Source of the DNA: Aureobasidium sp. EXF-3400
Lineage: Eukaryota > Ascomycota > Dothideomycetes > Dothideales > Saccotheciaceae
Length of the DNA stretch: 64,000 nt
Assembly: GCA_024195585.1 (NCBI GenBank)
Contig: SWBL01000064.1
Span: 1 to 64,000 of the forward strand
Direction: 5' to 3'
How positions within the stretch are numbered: the first letter of the stretch is position 1; every line of letters starts with the position of its first letter. The notes beneath the pieces were generated by a model. The model was not told where the DNA came from. It saw only the letters and a list, made by a program, of their open reading frames with translations, and ran no database searches. Shown piece by piece: positions 10,131 to 21,436 of the stretch. A program made the translations under genes and the position numbers.

Positions 10131-11261
10131 ATGTCCGAATCATCAACACCATCACCATCACGAACAAAAGTCGCCTTGACAGTGCTGTTCCATTCAAGCT
10201 GCGCTGTCTCGGTGACCTTGATTTCTAAATCTGCACTCAATGGCATCGAAGCACCAGTTTCTCTGCTTGCACTGCAGACATTCGTACAAGTCGTGCTTCT
10301 GACCCTCGTTGGAAAACCACTTGGATGGATCAAGTTCAGTCGTCCTCTTTCTGTAAGTCCATTTGCCTCTTCACCTGTGTAGTAAACCTTCGCTAACAAC
10401 CAGCAGGCTTGGAAGGGCTTGATACCTTTGATGCTCGCACGTTTAATCGGAATCCTTGCAAAGACGTTCTGTCTGGCTAGTGTCGATGCTTCTCTATACC
10501 AGATTGCACGAGGCCTACTCTTGCCATTCACCTTGCTCCTGTCGCACTTCTTTCTCCACCCTCCACCATACAACCCGCCTCTTTCTCTTTTCGGATGTGG
10601 CATGATCATGATGGGCTTCGCCACCGGAATGATCACAGATTTAGGCGCGATGCTCACGAGTATCAAGGGGCTCCTGCTAGGTGTTGGATCTAGCTTCACC
10701 ACTGCTGTTGAGAGTGTGGTAGTCAAGCGCTTCCTCACAAAAGGCGACGAGGGAATGTGGCAAATGGTATGGATGACGAATTGCATGGCTCTGGCTTGCT
10801 ACTTCCCTCTCTTCATCATCTCTGGCGAGTACACAGTCTTCTCTGGCCTCTACAACAGCGCGATGGATCTCGATGTCGCCAATGCTGTCGCTGCTGCCGA
10901 AGCTTCTGGCCAGCTTCACGCTTTCTTGTACACCGCTGCTGCCACAGGCGCTGCAAGTTTCCTCTTGACTTTGGCAACCTTCCTGCAGATCTCGGTCACC
11001 AGCCCGACAACACACATGATCGTCACAGCAGCACGCGGAGTTGCTCAAAGCGCGCTTGCTGTGCTGATTCTTCGCGAAGCTGTCACTATTGGCAGAGTCT
11101 GGGCCATGGTCTGCATTTTGGGTGGTAGTGCAGTGTATGCTTGGGGCAAAGACAGGGTCAAGCAACGCGCCGAAAAGGCCGGTGGCAGAGGCATCTACGA
11201 GAAATTGGACGAGATGGAAGCTAGAGAGTCAGAGGAGGATGTTGAGCTGAGGAAGGTCTAG
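10131..11261 (+). CDS. nucleotide-sugar / triose-phosphate transporter family protein
   Basis: Exons 10131-10352 and 10407-11261 (54-bp intron, phase 0) encode 358 residues. About ten hydrophobic helices cover almost the whole protein, and it has the layout of the drug/metabolite transporter superfamily, TPT/SLC35 branch (N-terminal VTLISKSALNG, central ASLYQIARGLLLPFTLLLS, C-terminal TAARGVAQSALAVLILREAVT). The closest subgroup I would guess is the GDP-fucose transporter-like SLC35C type, but substrate cannot be read from sequence. It would act in the Golgi or ER membrane, exchanging a nucleotide sugar for the nucleoside monophosphate. The C-terminal tail is charged and cytosolic. The intron ends in CAGCAG, so two acceptors three bases apart are possible. 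Its neighbours are a pyruvyltransferase and a glycosyltransferase-like gene. Confidence 0.8.
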
Positions 11262-11286
11262 CTTTGATACACCATGAATACATAGA

Positions 11287-14200
11287 TTATAGACCGCTGA
11301 TTTTTCTCCTCCTTCGTACTGGGCTTTCTCGGTCACTCGATTCGCTCATTCTTCTCTTGCTCCGTACTGGGCTTTCTCGGTCACTCGATTCGCTCATTCT
11401 TCTCTTGCTCCGTACTGGGCTTTCTCGGTCACTCAACTTTTCAGGCAATTGTGTAAAGGTCGAGATGCTTTGAGAGTCACTTCTGTTGGCCAGGGAATCA
11501 GGCCATACATACCCTTCTCTTCTTTGCTTCTGAATAAGGAATGAACCGACCTCGGTGTGCCCTCCTTGTCTAGCGAGTTGCAAAAGAGTGAGAGCTTGAT
11601 TGTTCAAGACAAGGAGACTCGAACCGGCTTCGACTAGCATCGTACAAATTTCGAGCCAACCATGTTCGGCTGCATAATGGAGCGCAGTTCTGCCATCATT
11701 GTCATGTATATCAGTCTTCGCTCCAGCATTCAATAGAACTTCCACGCCCCCCTTATTTTTAATCTTTGAAGCCTCGATAAGAGGTGTCTTTCCTCTTTTG
11801 TCGGCTTGATCAAGCGAGGGGCGTGATTTGATCAAGGTTTCCAGTAACCCTGGGCATCTCGAGACTGCTGCATAATGAAGCGGTGTCTGACCTTGGTCGT
11901 CTGCTTTGTTCAGATCAGCTCCAGCAGCTAGCAGGGTCTCAAAGATCCGTAGATTTGCAGCTTCGTCCAAAGTATCAGCCGCTGCTGCTATGACATGAAG
12001 AAGTGGTGTTCTGAACACTGGCGGATAGTAAAAACTTTGAGAGCAAAGTGCTGCTTGGTTTGGATCAGCGCCATGCGCAAGCAGTGTTTCTATGATAGGC
12101 TCCCGACGTTGCCTACAAGCCAAGATGAGAGCGGTCCCATCTTCTCCGCCAACTTGATTGACGTTTGCTCCTCGTGTAAGAAGCAATTCCACGATTCGCT
12201 CATAGCCTCTAGAACATGCCAACATTAGGGCTGTGTCCGAGAATCTACCTTGGGCATTGACATCGGCGCCATAGTCGAGAAGCAATCTTATGGTTCCTTC
12301 GTGTCCTTCTTCACATGCTAGATATAGAGCATGAAAACCGAGTTCGCCTTTACTCCCGCTCGGCCAAACTTGATGGACATCAGCGCCGTTATCCAGGAGC
12401 AGCTGCACGACTTCTTGATGACCGTGTCTGGAGGCTGTGAACAGAGGAATGCCGGTCATACTATCATAGGCATTTAAGTCGACTTTGCTTTCTAGGAGAA
12501 GGTATTTGACGATCTTGCCGTGTCCACCCTTACAAGCAAAATCGAAACACCTGTTGAGTGAATCTTGGCCGAGATGCAGTGAATTCTCAGCGTAATGTTC
12601 GAAGAGCATCCGAAGAATTGTTTCATGCCCATGGTGACAAGCAGCGTCCAGAGCAGTCTTGCATTCGGTTTGCTCAAACTGATGGTAGACATTGGCACCG
12701 TGGTCGAGAAGTGTTCGAACGACATTTTGGTGACCGCGATAACACGCTGCGATGAGAGCGCTGCCGCCGGGTTTACCACTCGAATTGACATCAGCCTTAT
12801 GCTCCAAAAGCTTTCGGACAATCTTATCATCTCCATGATCAGCGGCTACCCGCAGAGCATTTTCTTGTCGATCGTCGATAGCATTAACCTGGGCACCCCT
12901 TTCAAGAAGCATGTCGACAATTCGCTCATCTCCACATGCTATTGCTTGAACGAGTGGGAGCCCAAAAAGTTCATCGCAAATATCAACATCGGCAACATGT
13001 GGTAACAATGCATGAAAAGTCTCTAATCGTTTTGCAGCGTTGCGCGAGGAAATAGCGACACTCAGCACCCCCTGCCCAGCCGTCACGTTAGACTTGGCCC
13101 CATGATCCAGTAGAAGCCGGACAATGTCATCGTATCCTCCATATGCAGCTGCACAAAGTGCAGACCTCCATATTGGACAAGATTCGTTTGGGTCGGTGTG
13201 GTGGAGCAGTAGTGAGTTGACAGAGTGGTACAAACCGCACGCCGAGGCGATGGTCAACGGGACAAGCTTCTCTCGGCTTGTACGAAGGCGCGCGGTGTAC
13301 CAATCCATATTGGGCATCAAACGGTTTTCGTTCAAACGAAGCCAATTCACGCGAGACCTCTCACACTTATCTGACAAAAGAAAATCTCTTATCATTGCGA
13401 GTAATTGGTCGTCCTGCGCCTCGACTTGCTTAGCATACTGTATCCATCGTATCGCTGCAGTCATCGTGAAAGGCCTCTGCTCTAAGTAATCGTAATCGTA
13501 ATACACATCAAAAATACCGAGTCGGTATCAATGCAACTCGAAACAGTAAGCAAGGCACAACTTGGCGTTGCTTGCCTTAGCACGGGTCTTTGACAAGCAA
13601 TGCTTCCAGCCTGAATCCACTTTCTCTGATTTGAGGTACTGCTGAACAGAAAAGTGTGCAAGCTGAAGCACCGGCCGGTTGCTGTAGTGGTTTTTTTGAA
13701 TCATCACCAAGCTAGAGCAAGATGCGATAATTTCTGACGGTATTGGCGTACGATATTTCGGATCGAAAAAAGGCTCTGCTTCAAGGTTCACTGCTAGGGC
13801 ATCCACGGCTTCCTCCAGCCTAAGTTGCTTCTCTGAATATACGAGCAATTGAAGCAATCTGATCGCGTCATCTTTTTGCTCTTCTGGGATCAACTGCAGC
13901 ATGCGCGAATACGTGTCATTTAGTGTTGGTGGTAGTGTATTGAGGGCCTTTTCGAGTGTCAATTGATTTGTGCACCTCGAAAGCGCGTCAAGTTGACATG
14001 CAGCCCATCGAAACCTGAACCGTTAGTCTCGGCATACCAGAAAGATCAGTTCCACTTACATCCCGTCAGACATGCTCATAAGCGATTCCTGAATCATCTG
14101 CCAGACATCGTCTCGACCCTTCCATCTCTTGAACTCACTGCTTTCTCGCAACCTGTGTCGTATGTACGCGCGAATATCATTGTCGATAATGTCTGTTTGA

Positions 14201-16002
14201 AGAGCGAGGATCTGACTGATCAAGTTGGTACGACCAAGAATCGAAGCGATATCAGACTCTTTGCGGCTGGTGACAAGCAGATTAATATTCAGGGAGGTGA
14301 GCTCTGCAATGTTTTTGATCCAATCAAGCAGATCCTGCCGTGGAACAACTGATTCATCAAGAGCGTCGAGTATAAGATATGTCTTACGATCCGTATTCAT
14401 CAGAATCCTTAAGAACATTTCTAGTAGCTTCCCAGTCGACGGTGTACTGTTGCCCTTGCCACACGCTTCTCGTAGCGAGTCTAGAGGCTCTTGCAAGCTT
14501 TCATCCTGACAATACAGCTGATAAACGAGTAAGATTGCCATCTGCTTTAGCGACTGCTTTTTAACGTCGCGGAAATCGAAGAAGAAGTATAGTAAGATCG
14601 GACTGAATGAAGTAAGAAGATCTGACTTTATCTCTTCCTTCAGATCCCGAATGATTGAAGACGTGAGAACTGTTTTACCACAGCCTGCAAGCCCATGCAG
14701 CCACAGAGATGCCCTTTGGGAAGACTTCCACTGGGAATACTGCTGGCTTTGCAAAAACCATGCACCTGAATCAAAGTGACGTGAGCGAAGCGCTCCTTCA
14801 TAGTTGATGTCTGTATCGGCAGGCTTAAGCCACTCCCGTATTTTGTTGTCTTGTGTTTCTTGACGAGACTCTTCGTTTCGTCCGGTGATTTCTTCTATGT
14901 TTTCCTTGATCTCATCGAGGCCTTTAGACTTGTTACTAGGTATTGAAAACGGTATGATATAGTGAACTAACTTTTCTGGAGCATTTCAAGAGCTGCAGGC
15001 ACTGCTTCGACTTCGAGAATCGGGATTGTGCTGAGCAACTCTTTCGCGTATGCTGCCGCCGCTAACGCGGCATATGGCTGCCAGCGTTTGTTCTTATGGG
15101 AATCGCTGTAATCGCAGATCCCTCGAACAACAAGGCAGGGGAAATCATTCATCAGACCTGCAGCCTCCATCTCAACACACAATATGTTTTGCTCTCCAAG
15201 CAGATCTCTCTTATGACTGTTCTTGATAACCTGATTGCTGGAGCCGATGAGGCCATAGTGTATGACAGGATTCTGAGTTTTTCGTGCATTGCGATCAACA
15301 AGCCGATCGATGTCACACCGCTTACAGGTGGGGGCTTGCATAGGGGCGTGGTCGTACGCTGCCTCAAACAAACGATCTTGCTTGGGGCCTGGATGTTTGG
15401 CTTCGTAGTCTGGAAACTTTTCGTAGGCCTCTGATACATATCTGGGAACATCCATCGAGCCTTGTAGAGCATGACTAGCTTCAAGCAGTGCAATCGCTTT
15501 TAGCAAAATGTTGGGTGGCTTATTGAGCGACCCGGTCCTCTCGAAACCTGCGTTGGTCTCTTTACCAAGGTCGAGTTGTAGAACACCGCCTGCAGATGTC
15601 AATCACCATATCACTCAAGAAGAAGCTCGGCGGTGCCATACCAATAGTGTCTTGAGGTTTGCTAACGACAATATCCCCAAGTCTGATATCGTTCTCTTCA
15701 CTAGGGACACCGCCACCAATGCCTACAAGTAAACCGAATCGAATTCCCGGGAAGTCAAGCAGCATCTCTTTTGCAGTGGTAGCAGCAGAAGTCGTACCAT
15801 AGGAACCACTTGGGAGGGTCGCAATAACGACCTTGTGATTGCATACACGCCCAAACACGTATACGTTCGAACTTTGGATATTCGTTGCCGGCAGGCTGGG
15901 ATATGTTTCGTCCAGCATTGCCCGGGCGGCCGCTACTTCGGTAGACAGGGCGCACACCCACCCTACAGTGTATTGCTCGCGCCGTGGCTCAAGATCGCTC
16001 AT
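11287..16002 (-). CDS. NOD-like receptor (PNP-NACHT-ankyrin), interrupted by in-frame TGA
   Basis: Exons 16002-15642, 15589-14972, 14921-14060 and 14014 onward join in frame over introns of 52, 50 and 45 bp. Domains in order: a nucleoside-phosphorylase (PNP_UDP) effector domain at about residues 10-310 (GWVCALSTEVAAA, LLVGIGGGVP, GSLNKPP, CVEMEAAGLMNDFPCLVVRG); a NACHT NTPase with Walker A GLAGCGKT at about 402 and Walker B LILDALDE at about 508; the helical region after NACHT (CQLDALSRC, TLPPTLNDTYSRML); then about 16 ankyrin repeats and a basic repeated tail. TGA at 13530-13528 interrupts the frame after residue 775, while the next 747 codons stay open in the same frame. Fungal NLRs of this type act in non-self recognition and cell death. 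The gene may be a broken allele, or may encode a receptor lacking the sensor. Its 3' end lies 25 bp from the convergent transporter gene. Confidence 0.85.
11315..11437 (-). repeat. 48-bp tandem repeat at the NLR C-terminus
   Basis: Copies start at 11315, 11363 and 11411: two full 48-bp units, identical by eye, and a partial third. Each encodes 16 residues, SDRESPVRSKRRMSES, with a basic RSKRR cluster. They form the extreme C-terminus of the ankyrin frame, just before the TAA at 11289-11287. Confidence 0.95.
13528..13530 (-). other. in-frame TGA inside the NLR gene
   Basis: The stop lies between LCLAYCFELH and YRLGIFDVYYDYDYLEQRPF, which read like the continuous linker between the NACHT helical region and the ankyrin domain. 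The frame is identical on both sides. No standard GTRNGT donor lies upstream that would splice it out. Confidence 0.8.
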
Positions 16003-16515
16003 CGCAAAGACGGAATCAAATCAGGCGAGTAGGTGGTCAGATATTCAAAAAACTAGTCAGACAGTGTTTTGATAGACTCCAGGAGTGTAGAAACTTGAAG
16101 AGAAAGAAGCCGGGTAAGATGGTCAGATGGCGCGTACGGCGCCTATCTCTCCAGCCTCATGCAAGCTGTCGCCGCCAGGAGGTGCGGGATCGGGCGTCAG
16201 ATACAGCCTGCATATCGTTAGCCAACAATAGAAACAAGTGCGGTCAAAAGTTGGCTGCTATAATAAGTCAATCGTCGAGGTGCAAATGTTCTCAGACAGA
16301 TGTCAGAGATGTGAATACGCGCAATACGAGCTTGGGACCAATGTTCAGCAAAACAGAAACAACCACCTGTACTTCACCCCGCGCCAGGGAGAGAGCGATC
16401 TACGAACAACGCATCTTCACCGACTCCGCGAGGTGGCTTGGAGATCTACACAGCCTCTCTCCATTTTTGCAAAGTCGCGACTTCCACCGAAAAACAAAAA
16501 TCTGAGAAAAGCTCC
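16003..16515. other. region between the MFS gene 3' end and the NLR start
   Basis: This 513-bp stretch separates two minus-strand genes and should hold the MFS terminator and the NLR promoter. Plus-strand open frames here have no similarity. Nothing else is seen. Confidence 0.45.
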
Positions 16516-18421
16516 TTAGACTGCACCGCCGGCAGCCTTTTTGATTTCCTCCTCATTGAGCCTCTTCCAGCTGCCAAGAAATCCTACGATGGTAGAGACA
16601 CCATAAGCCGCTGTTGTAATGGCAAAGACAGCTTTCAAGCCCACCATATAAGCATCAAGAACAATTGGTACTTGTGATGCTGTAAACTCTTGACGAATCT
16701 GCGTGGCTCCAATTCCAAGCACCATTGCTGGGTTGATACCAGGGAGATTCTTTACGAGTTGCTTGATGACTTGGTTGTTGAATGCGCATTGTACAGCGGA
16801 GATGAAGAAAGCACCGCCAATGGTGACGAAGACTGTGGCAAATATAAGACAGGGTGACGACTAGCTGGATGTTGACTTACAGTTGATGATGGCGCTGACC
16901 TGCGACAAGTCTTCTGGCCTAGCGTGAACCTGTGCATTCGCGATAGCGACCTGGAAAGTAGTGCCAGTAGCGAAACCAATCAAGATTTGGTACCCGATCC
17001 ATTTGCCAGTAGAAGTGTTGGCATCCATTGTGCACAAAAGTCCAGAGCCAATAGTTGCTAATACACCGCCAAAGATCCAGAACAGGGTCACGATGCCTAT
17101 TTTAGACAGTGCGAACCCTTGTATGATGGCGGTGAGTGTCAAGGGAATGATCAACGCAAGCATCCTGACACCGGACCCGATAGGACTGGCTTCATGAATA
17201 CTCTGGAAGTAAATCGGAAGGTAGTATAGGAGCACGAAATACGAGCCCCCGTAGAAGAACATGAAGACGGAGCCAACACAAACGTACCGCTCCAGAAACT
17301 GTGGATCCATCAGCTATTGAGATCATTGTGAATGGAGTCACATACCAAACGTGGAACGATCATGGCGCGTTCTTTTTGGAACATCTCCCAAAGCACGAAG
17401 GCTCCAACGAGGACAACGAAACCGACCAACAGTCCGATGACCTGACTGCTATCCCATGAGTGTGTCTGCCCACCATATTGCAATGCAAGTATGAAAGAGA
17501 TGATCAAGCCGATCATGAGAGTGGCGCCAACAAAATCCATCTGTAGCATCTTTTCCTTGAACGACGCCTGCGCAGGTTTGGCGTTCTTTGGTGGCTTGAA
17601 GAAGAGAAAGATGATGATAGCTGCCACTCCGCCGACCGGTAGATTGATATAGAAGCACTGCAATATTGTCAGTACTAAAGCAGCAGCTAGGGCCTTGTTG
17701 ACTTGCCCAACGCCAGGTCACCTTGTCAGTGAAAGCACCGCCGATAAGTGGACCCAGGACGGCAGCGACTCCATAAGCCGCTCCAGTGAAGCCTAGTAGC
17801 TGTGGACGCTTCTCAGGCGGAGCAGCAAAGCCGAGCATTGTGAACACACCGACAGCGACGCCAGATCCACCGAGACCTGCGATCGCTCGACCCACAATCA
17901 AAGTTGTTGGATCTTGCGCCACTCCGCAAATCAGACTGCCAACTTCGAAGGTCAACAAAGCAATGAGAAACCACAGCTTGAGTGGGAAGTATTTGAAGAC
18001 CTTTCCCCATGTTGATTGAAAGCCTAGAACCATCAGCAAAGCGCTTCAGTGGATGATCTCAGATGTTGTAGTCTGTCTTGGTCAGTGATATGGATTGAAG
18101 ATATGATCAGAAGAACTTACTACCGCCAAAGGTCATGAAGTATGCAGAGCCATACCATGAGACTTTGTTCAGATCATGAAACTCATCTGTGATCTTGGGA
18201 ATTGCAGTGCCAATGATGGTCTAGAAGAGAATAGTCAGTTGTCTTCTTCTCCACGAAAGATTAGATATACGAACGTTGTCGAGAGCAACCAGGAACATGC
18301 CCAGCAGAAGTGATACTGTCAATGCTACTAAGCGAGTGCCATGCAAGTATTCGTCGTCAAGAACAGATGCGTCTTCTGCAGGCTTGACAACCTCAACTGG
18401 ATCACCTTTGGGTTCGGGCAT
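16516..18421 (-). CDS. MFS multidrug-type transporter, DHA2 (14-helix) family
   Basis: Six exons (18421-18275, 18220-18121, 18023-17707, 17657-17346, 17298-16881, 16832-16516) join in frame to 536 residues. Typical DHA2 features are [21 protein letters not shown] in helix 1, the motif-A-like loop [28 protein letters not shown], the antiporter motif [33 protein letters not shown], and [14 protein letters not shown]. These proteins export drugs or secondary metabolites in exchange for protons at the plasma membrane. The third intron (17706-17658) uses a GC donor (GCAAGT), rare but well known. The fourth intron has two possible acceptors; the 47-bp choice fits the family spacing better than a 32-bp one. 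The gene is divergent from a Zn2Cys6 regulator gene across 587 bp, so local control by that regulator is plausible. Confidence 0.88.
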
Positions 18422-19008
18422 ATCTACCTTCAGCCTTCAGTGCTGTAATGCGATCGATAGAGGTTCTTTCGATCTGTCTGTCGTGATACCTCGAATCGGT
18501 GTATGGGCATTCGAGTTAGATAGACAAGTGACACAATCCGAAATACTCATACCGAAAGGATGGGCTGCGGATGAACACAACTGACCGACAGGAAATATAC
18601 GACCGAGTACTTACATGTCCGGCTTGATGTAAGTGTCCGAATTCATTCGTCCGTCCGAATGAGCCTTACTCTCACGAAGCGGTACGTGAGCTATAAGGTG
18701 ACATCTAATGGAACTAATGACTTCATCACCCCTCTGTAGGGGTAATTTGATGTGAACAAGACCGTGTGCTTATACAGTTGTACTCATACAGTGACAGATA
18801 TTCTCGGGGTGAAAGTTCGTCCGCAAGAAGATGACGATTCCGATCAGTGGCTATGTGTTGACAACGACCTGTTAGCAACGATGCTCTACGTCAAGGAAAT
18901 TCGGCCGAGTTGCAGTTCGGACGAACGTGTAAACAACGACGAAGAAGACCGATGTTTGTTTTGCCGTAGCAAATTCCTCTCAAGCGAAGATTCTCTGAAG
19001 AGCTTGAG
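18422..19008. promoter_or_regulatory. shared divergent promoter with repeated TTCGTCCG motif
   Basis: Between the divergent MFS and Zn2Cys6 genes, TTCGTCCG occurs at 18646-18653 and 18816-18823, and its reverse complement CGGACGAA at 18918-18925. Around the first copy, 18644-18661 reads CATTCGTCCGTCCGAATG, with six-base inverted arms around a six-base centre. GTCCGAAT also repeats directly at 18635 and 18653. Zn2Cys6 factors often bind CGG/CCG half-sites, so these are candidate operator sites. This is inference only. Confidence 0.45.
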
Positions 19009-21216
19009 ATGCCGAAGCAGAACAAGGTCAGAAAGGGGACGCACAGCTGCTGGGAGTGCAGACGAAGGAAGGTGAAATGTGTGTTCGCGTTGCCCACAGA
19101 CGCCAGGTGTATTACCTGCCAACGCCGAGACTCGGCATGCACAAGTCAATCGACAGACTCTCCGGTCAACACTCCTCAGCTTGTGAGATATGTTGAAGGA
19201 CTGCATGAGCAGGTTCTGAGAGAAACCGATGATGATTGGGGTGTGCGATCGGCCGCACCTAGACTGGTCCTAAATGGTAGCACAGAGGTCGGTGAACGAT
19301 ATTGTTTTTCTCTATATACTTGTTTGTGGCTTTGCATTCACCTTTAGGTTCGACAATGACTATGCCATTCTGTGTCTTTCATATTACTCCAAGTCGAATT
19401 TTGGAACAACAGGTTGCTGAGGTCTTACAGTCGGCATTCACTGATTATTGATACTCAGGTACACCAACAAAGGTCCGCTCCGAGGCCATTAAGTCCGATC
19501 TCAAACGAAGTTCCACCAGCAGAGTTGCAAAGAAATTCGACAATCACGCAAGAACTCCTTCGCTCTTTCCCTACCCGGACAGACATCGAAACTCTTCAAG
19601 AAAGAGTCAGCGGGATCTCGTCAACATGCTATCAATTCGATTACAAGGCTCCTCTCTCAACACTACATAGAAAGCCAGAGACATACATCGTCAAGCCAAA
19701 CCTTCTGTCTCCGGAGTCTGATCCAGTGCTGTTAGCAAAACAAATGTTAGTGTTTGCAACAGCATTGCGATACATCTCTCCAACTGAACAGATACACGGC
19801 CTTAGCAAGCATCATCACCAAATCATGGAGGAACTTGCTGGTGCAGCTATCAAACTAGTCACTACGAACGACTCGTTGTTGGGGTCGTTGGAGTGTTTAG
19901 AGAGCATTATTCTGGAGGCCTTTTACCATACGGACTCTGGCGATATACGAAAGGCCTGGATTACCATGCGTCGTGCTGTCATGGCTGCGCAACTACTAGG
20001 CTTACACCGGCGGGGCCATTATCGGTACAAAGTCATCGATGATCGTAATGTTGTCGATCCCGAGACCATCTGGAGTAGCATCGTGTATATGGAGCGTGTC
20101 GTCTCTCTATTATCTGGACTGCCTACAAGCACAGACAGCATAGTCTTAACACGACAGGGAGTTACAGACGAAGTCACCAACGACTGCGGTCTGCTCACTG
20201 ACCTTGGAAATGTGGCCGGCAAGATACTCGAGCGTAATCAAATTGAACTGCCGCAACTTGCTCTAGACATCACAAAGAGTATAGATGACGAGCTGCTGCG
20301 GGTTTCCGCCAACCTATCACCAGCATTCTGGCGGCCAACAGAGTTCTCAGGACTCACGCAAGACTCATCGCACGCTTTTGACGAGATCAGACGTGTGTTT
20401 GATCACAGCTCTTACTACACCTTGGTGATTCAGCTGCATATGCCTCATATGCTATGTCCAAGCCACTCCACACAGAGGATGTACTCCAAGATGGCCTGTG
20501 TCAATGCCAGCCGAGAGATTCTGACGCGACAAATTGCATTACGCAGTTTCAATCTTATTACAGCTTGTTGTCGTATGAACGACTTTATGGCCCTGATCGC
20601 AGGTATGACGTTGATGCTAGCGCATGCTACAAGTCACTGCGACACAACAGCAGGCAATGTGCTGGCTCATCAAAGGCTAGGCGATCGAGCAATGGTACAG
20701 CGAGCTCTGGAATCCATGACTTTCATTTCCGAGCTTCAGGAAGACCAACTCGCAGCCAGATGTGCTTCGTTGCTCAAAGACTTATTAGTCATCGAAGAAA
20801 GTGCTGCTCGGAAGCAGGAGCAAGGCGGTGCGAACAATGGCGAAGACCGCGATTTTGTCATCACCCGAGCCCCTTTCTTCGGAGGCATCAAGCTGTCCAG
20901 GGGAGGGGTCGCAACCGTAAACCTTCTCAGGTCAGACCAGAATCAGAGTCTTCCAGAAGGCATCAGTATTGGCGGGATAGGATCAATCCGTGTTGACACC
21001 CCGAGCTCCAACGACCTTGCTCCTGCTAACGTCGCAAGTCAGCACGCAACCTTGGAGCCATTGCAATCGCAGCAGGATTTCATCATGCAGCCAGACCAAA
21101 CACTATCAGACATTGCCTTCGACGATTGGTCAGTGTTGGGAATGGACACTGCATTCTTCGAGAGTTTGATGCAAGGTAGTGGAAACATTGCATTTGACTC
21201 AACCAACACCAATTGA
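19009..21216 (+). CDS. Zn(II)2Cys6 fungal-specific transcription factor
   Basis: Exons 19009-19291, 19348-19412 and 19459-21216 (introns 56 and 46 bp) give a 701-residue protein in a continuous frame. The N-terminal binuclear zinc cluster has the spacing CX2CX6CX9CX2CX6C, with cysteines at 14, 17, 24, 34, 37 and 44. The middle region (GDIRKAWITMRRAVMAAQLLGL, then PETIWSSIVYMERVVSLLSGLP) is the fungal_trans regulatory domain. The C-terminus is acidic and aromatic (SDIAFDDWSVLGMDTAFFESL) and may activate transcription. The second intron has a weak GTTGCT donor but is needed, since reading through meets a stop. The gene is divergent from an MFS exporter, which is its most likely target. No biosynthetic backbone gene is nearby. 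Confidence 0.87.
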
Positions 21217-21436
21217 AGCTCTTTTGATTCTTCTTTGTCCACTGCGGACTTCGGCCTGTCATCTCACATAACGAGGAACAAAGACATGACCGAGACAAGA
21301 TAGGAATACAGGCATGACATCGTGAATATAGATCTATATGCTATTAGTACATAATGGAGCATCAGACTCCTTTTGCATGCGCCAAGACCTGTCCATTGGT
21401 GGCGATGATATATTTTACAGGCGAACGACGGGAAAG

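Noticed and set aside
9995..10786. 263-codon minus-strand open frame
   Set aside because: It is antisense to the nucleotide-sugar transporter exons and intron and has no similarity; a shadow of the coding strand.
11315..11437. CRISPR-like direct repeats
   Set aside because: The repeats are contiguous, in frame in a coding sequence, and the genome is fungal.
13465..13545. intron that would remove the NLR stop codon
   Set aside because: Donors GTTTCG and GTTGCA are non-standard. The only acceptors lie downstream of 13490, so splicing would delete the YYDYDYLEQ region that reads as coding, and GTTTCG gives a stop with the CTTAG or GCAG acceptor and shifts frame with the next.
17299..17345. 32-bp intron (acceptor at 17314) in the MFS gene
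   Set aside because: Too short for a normal fungal intron; the acceptor at 17299 gives 47 bp and a better family match.
16516..21216. secondary-metabolite gene cluster
   Set aside because: An exporter and a zinc-cluster regulator are present, but no polyketide, peptide or terpene synthase or tailoring enzyme is nearby.
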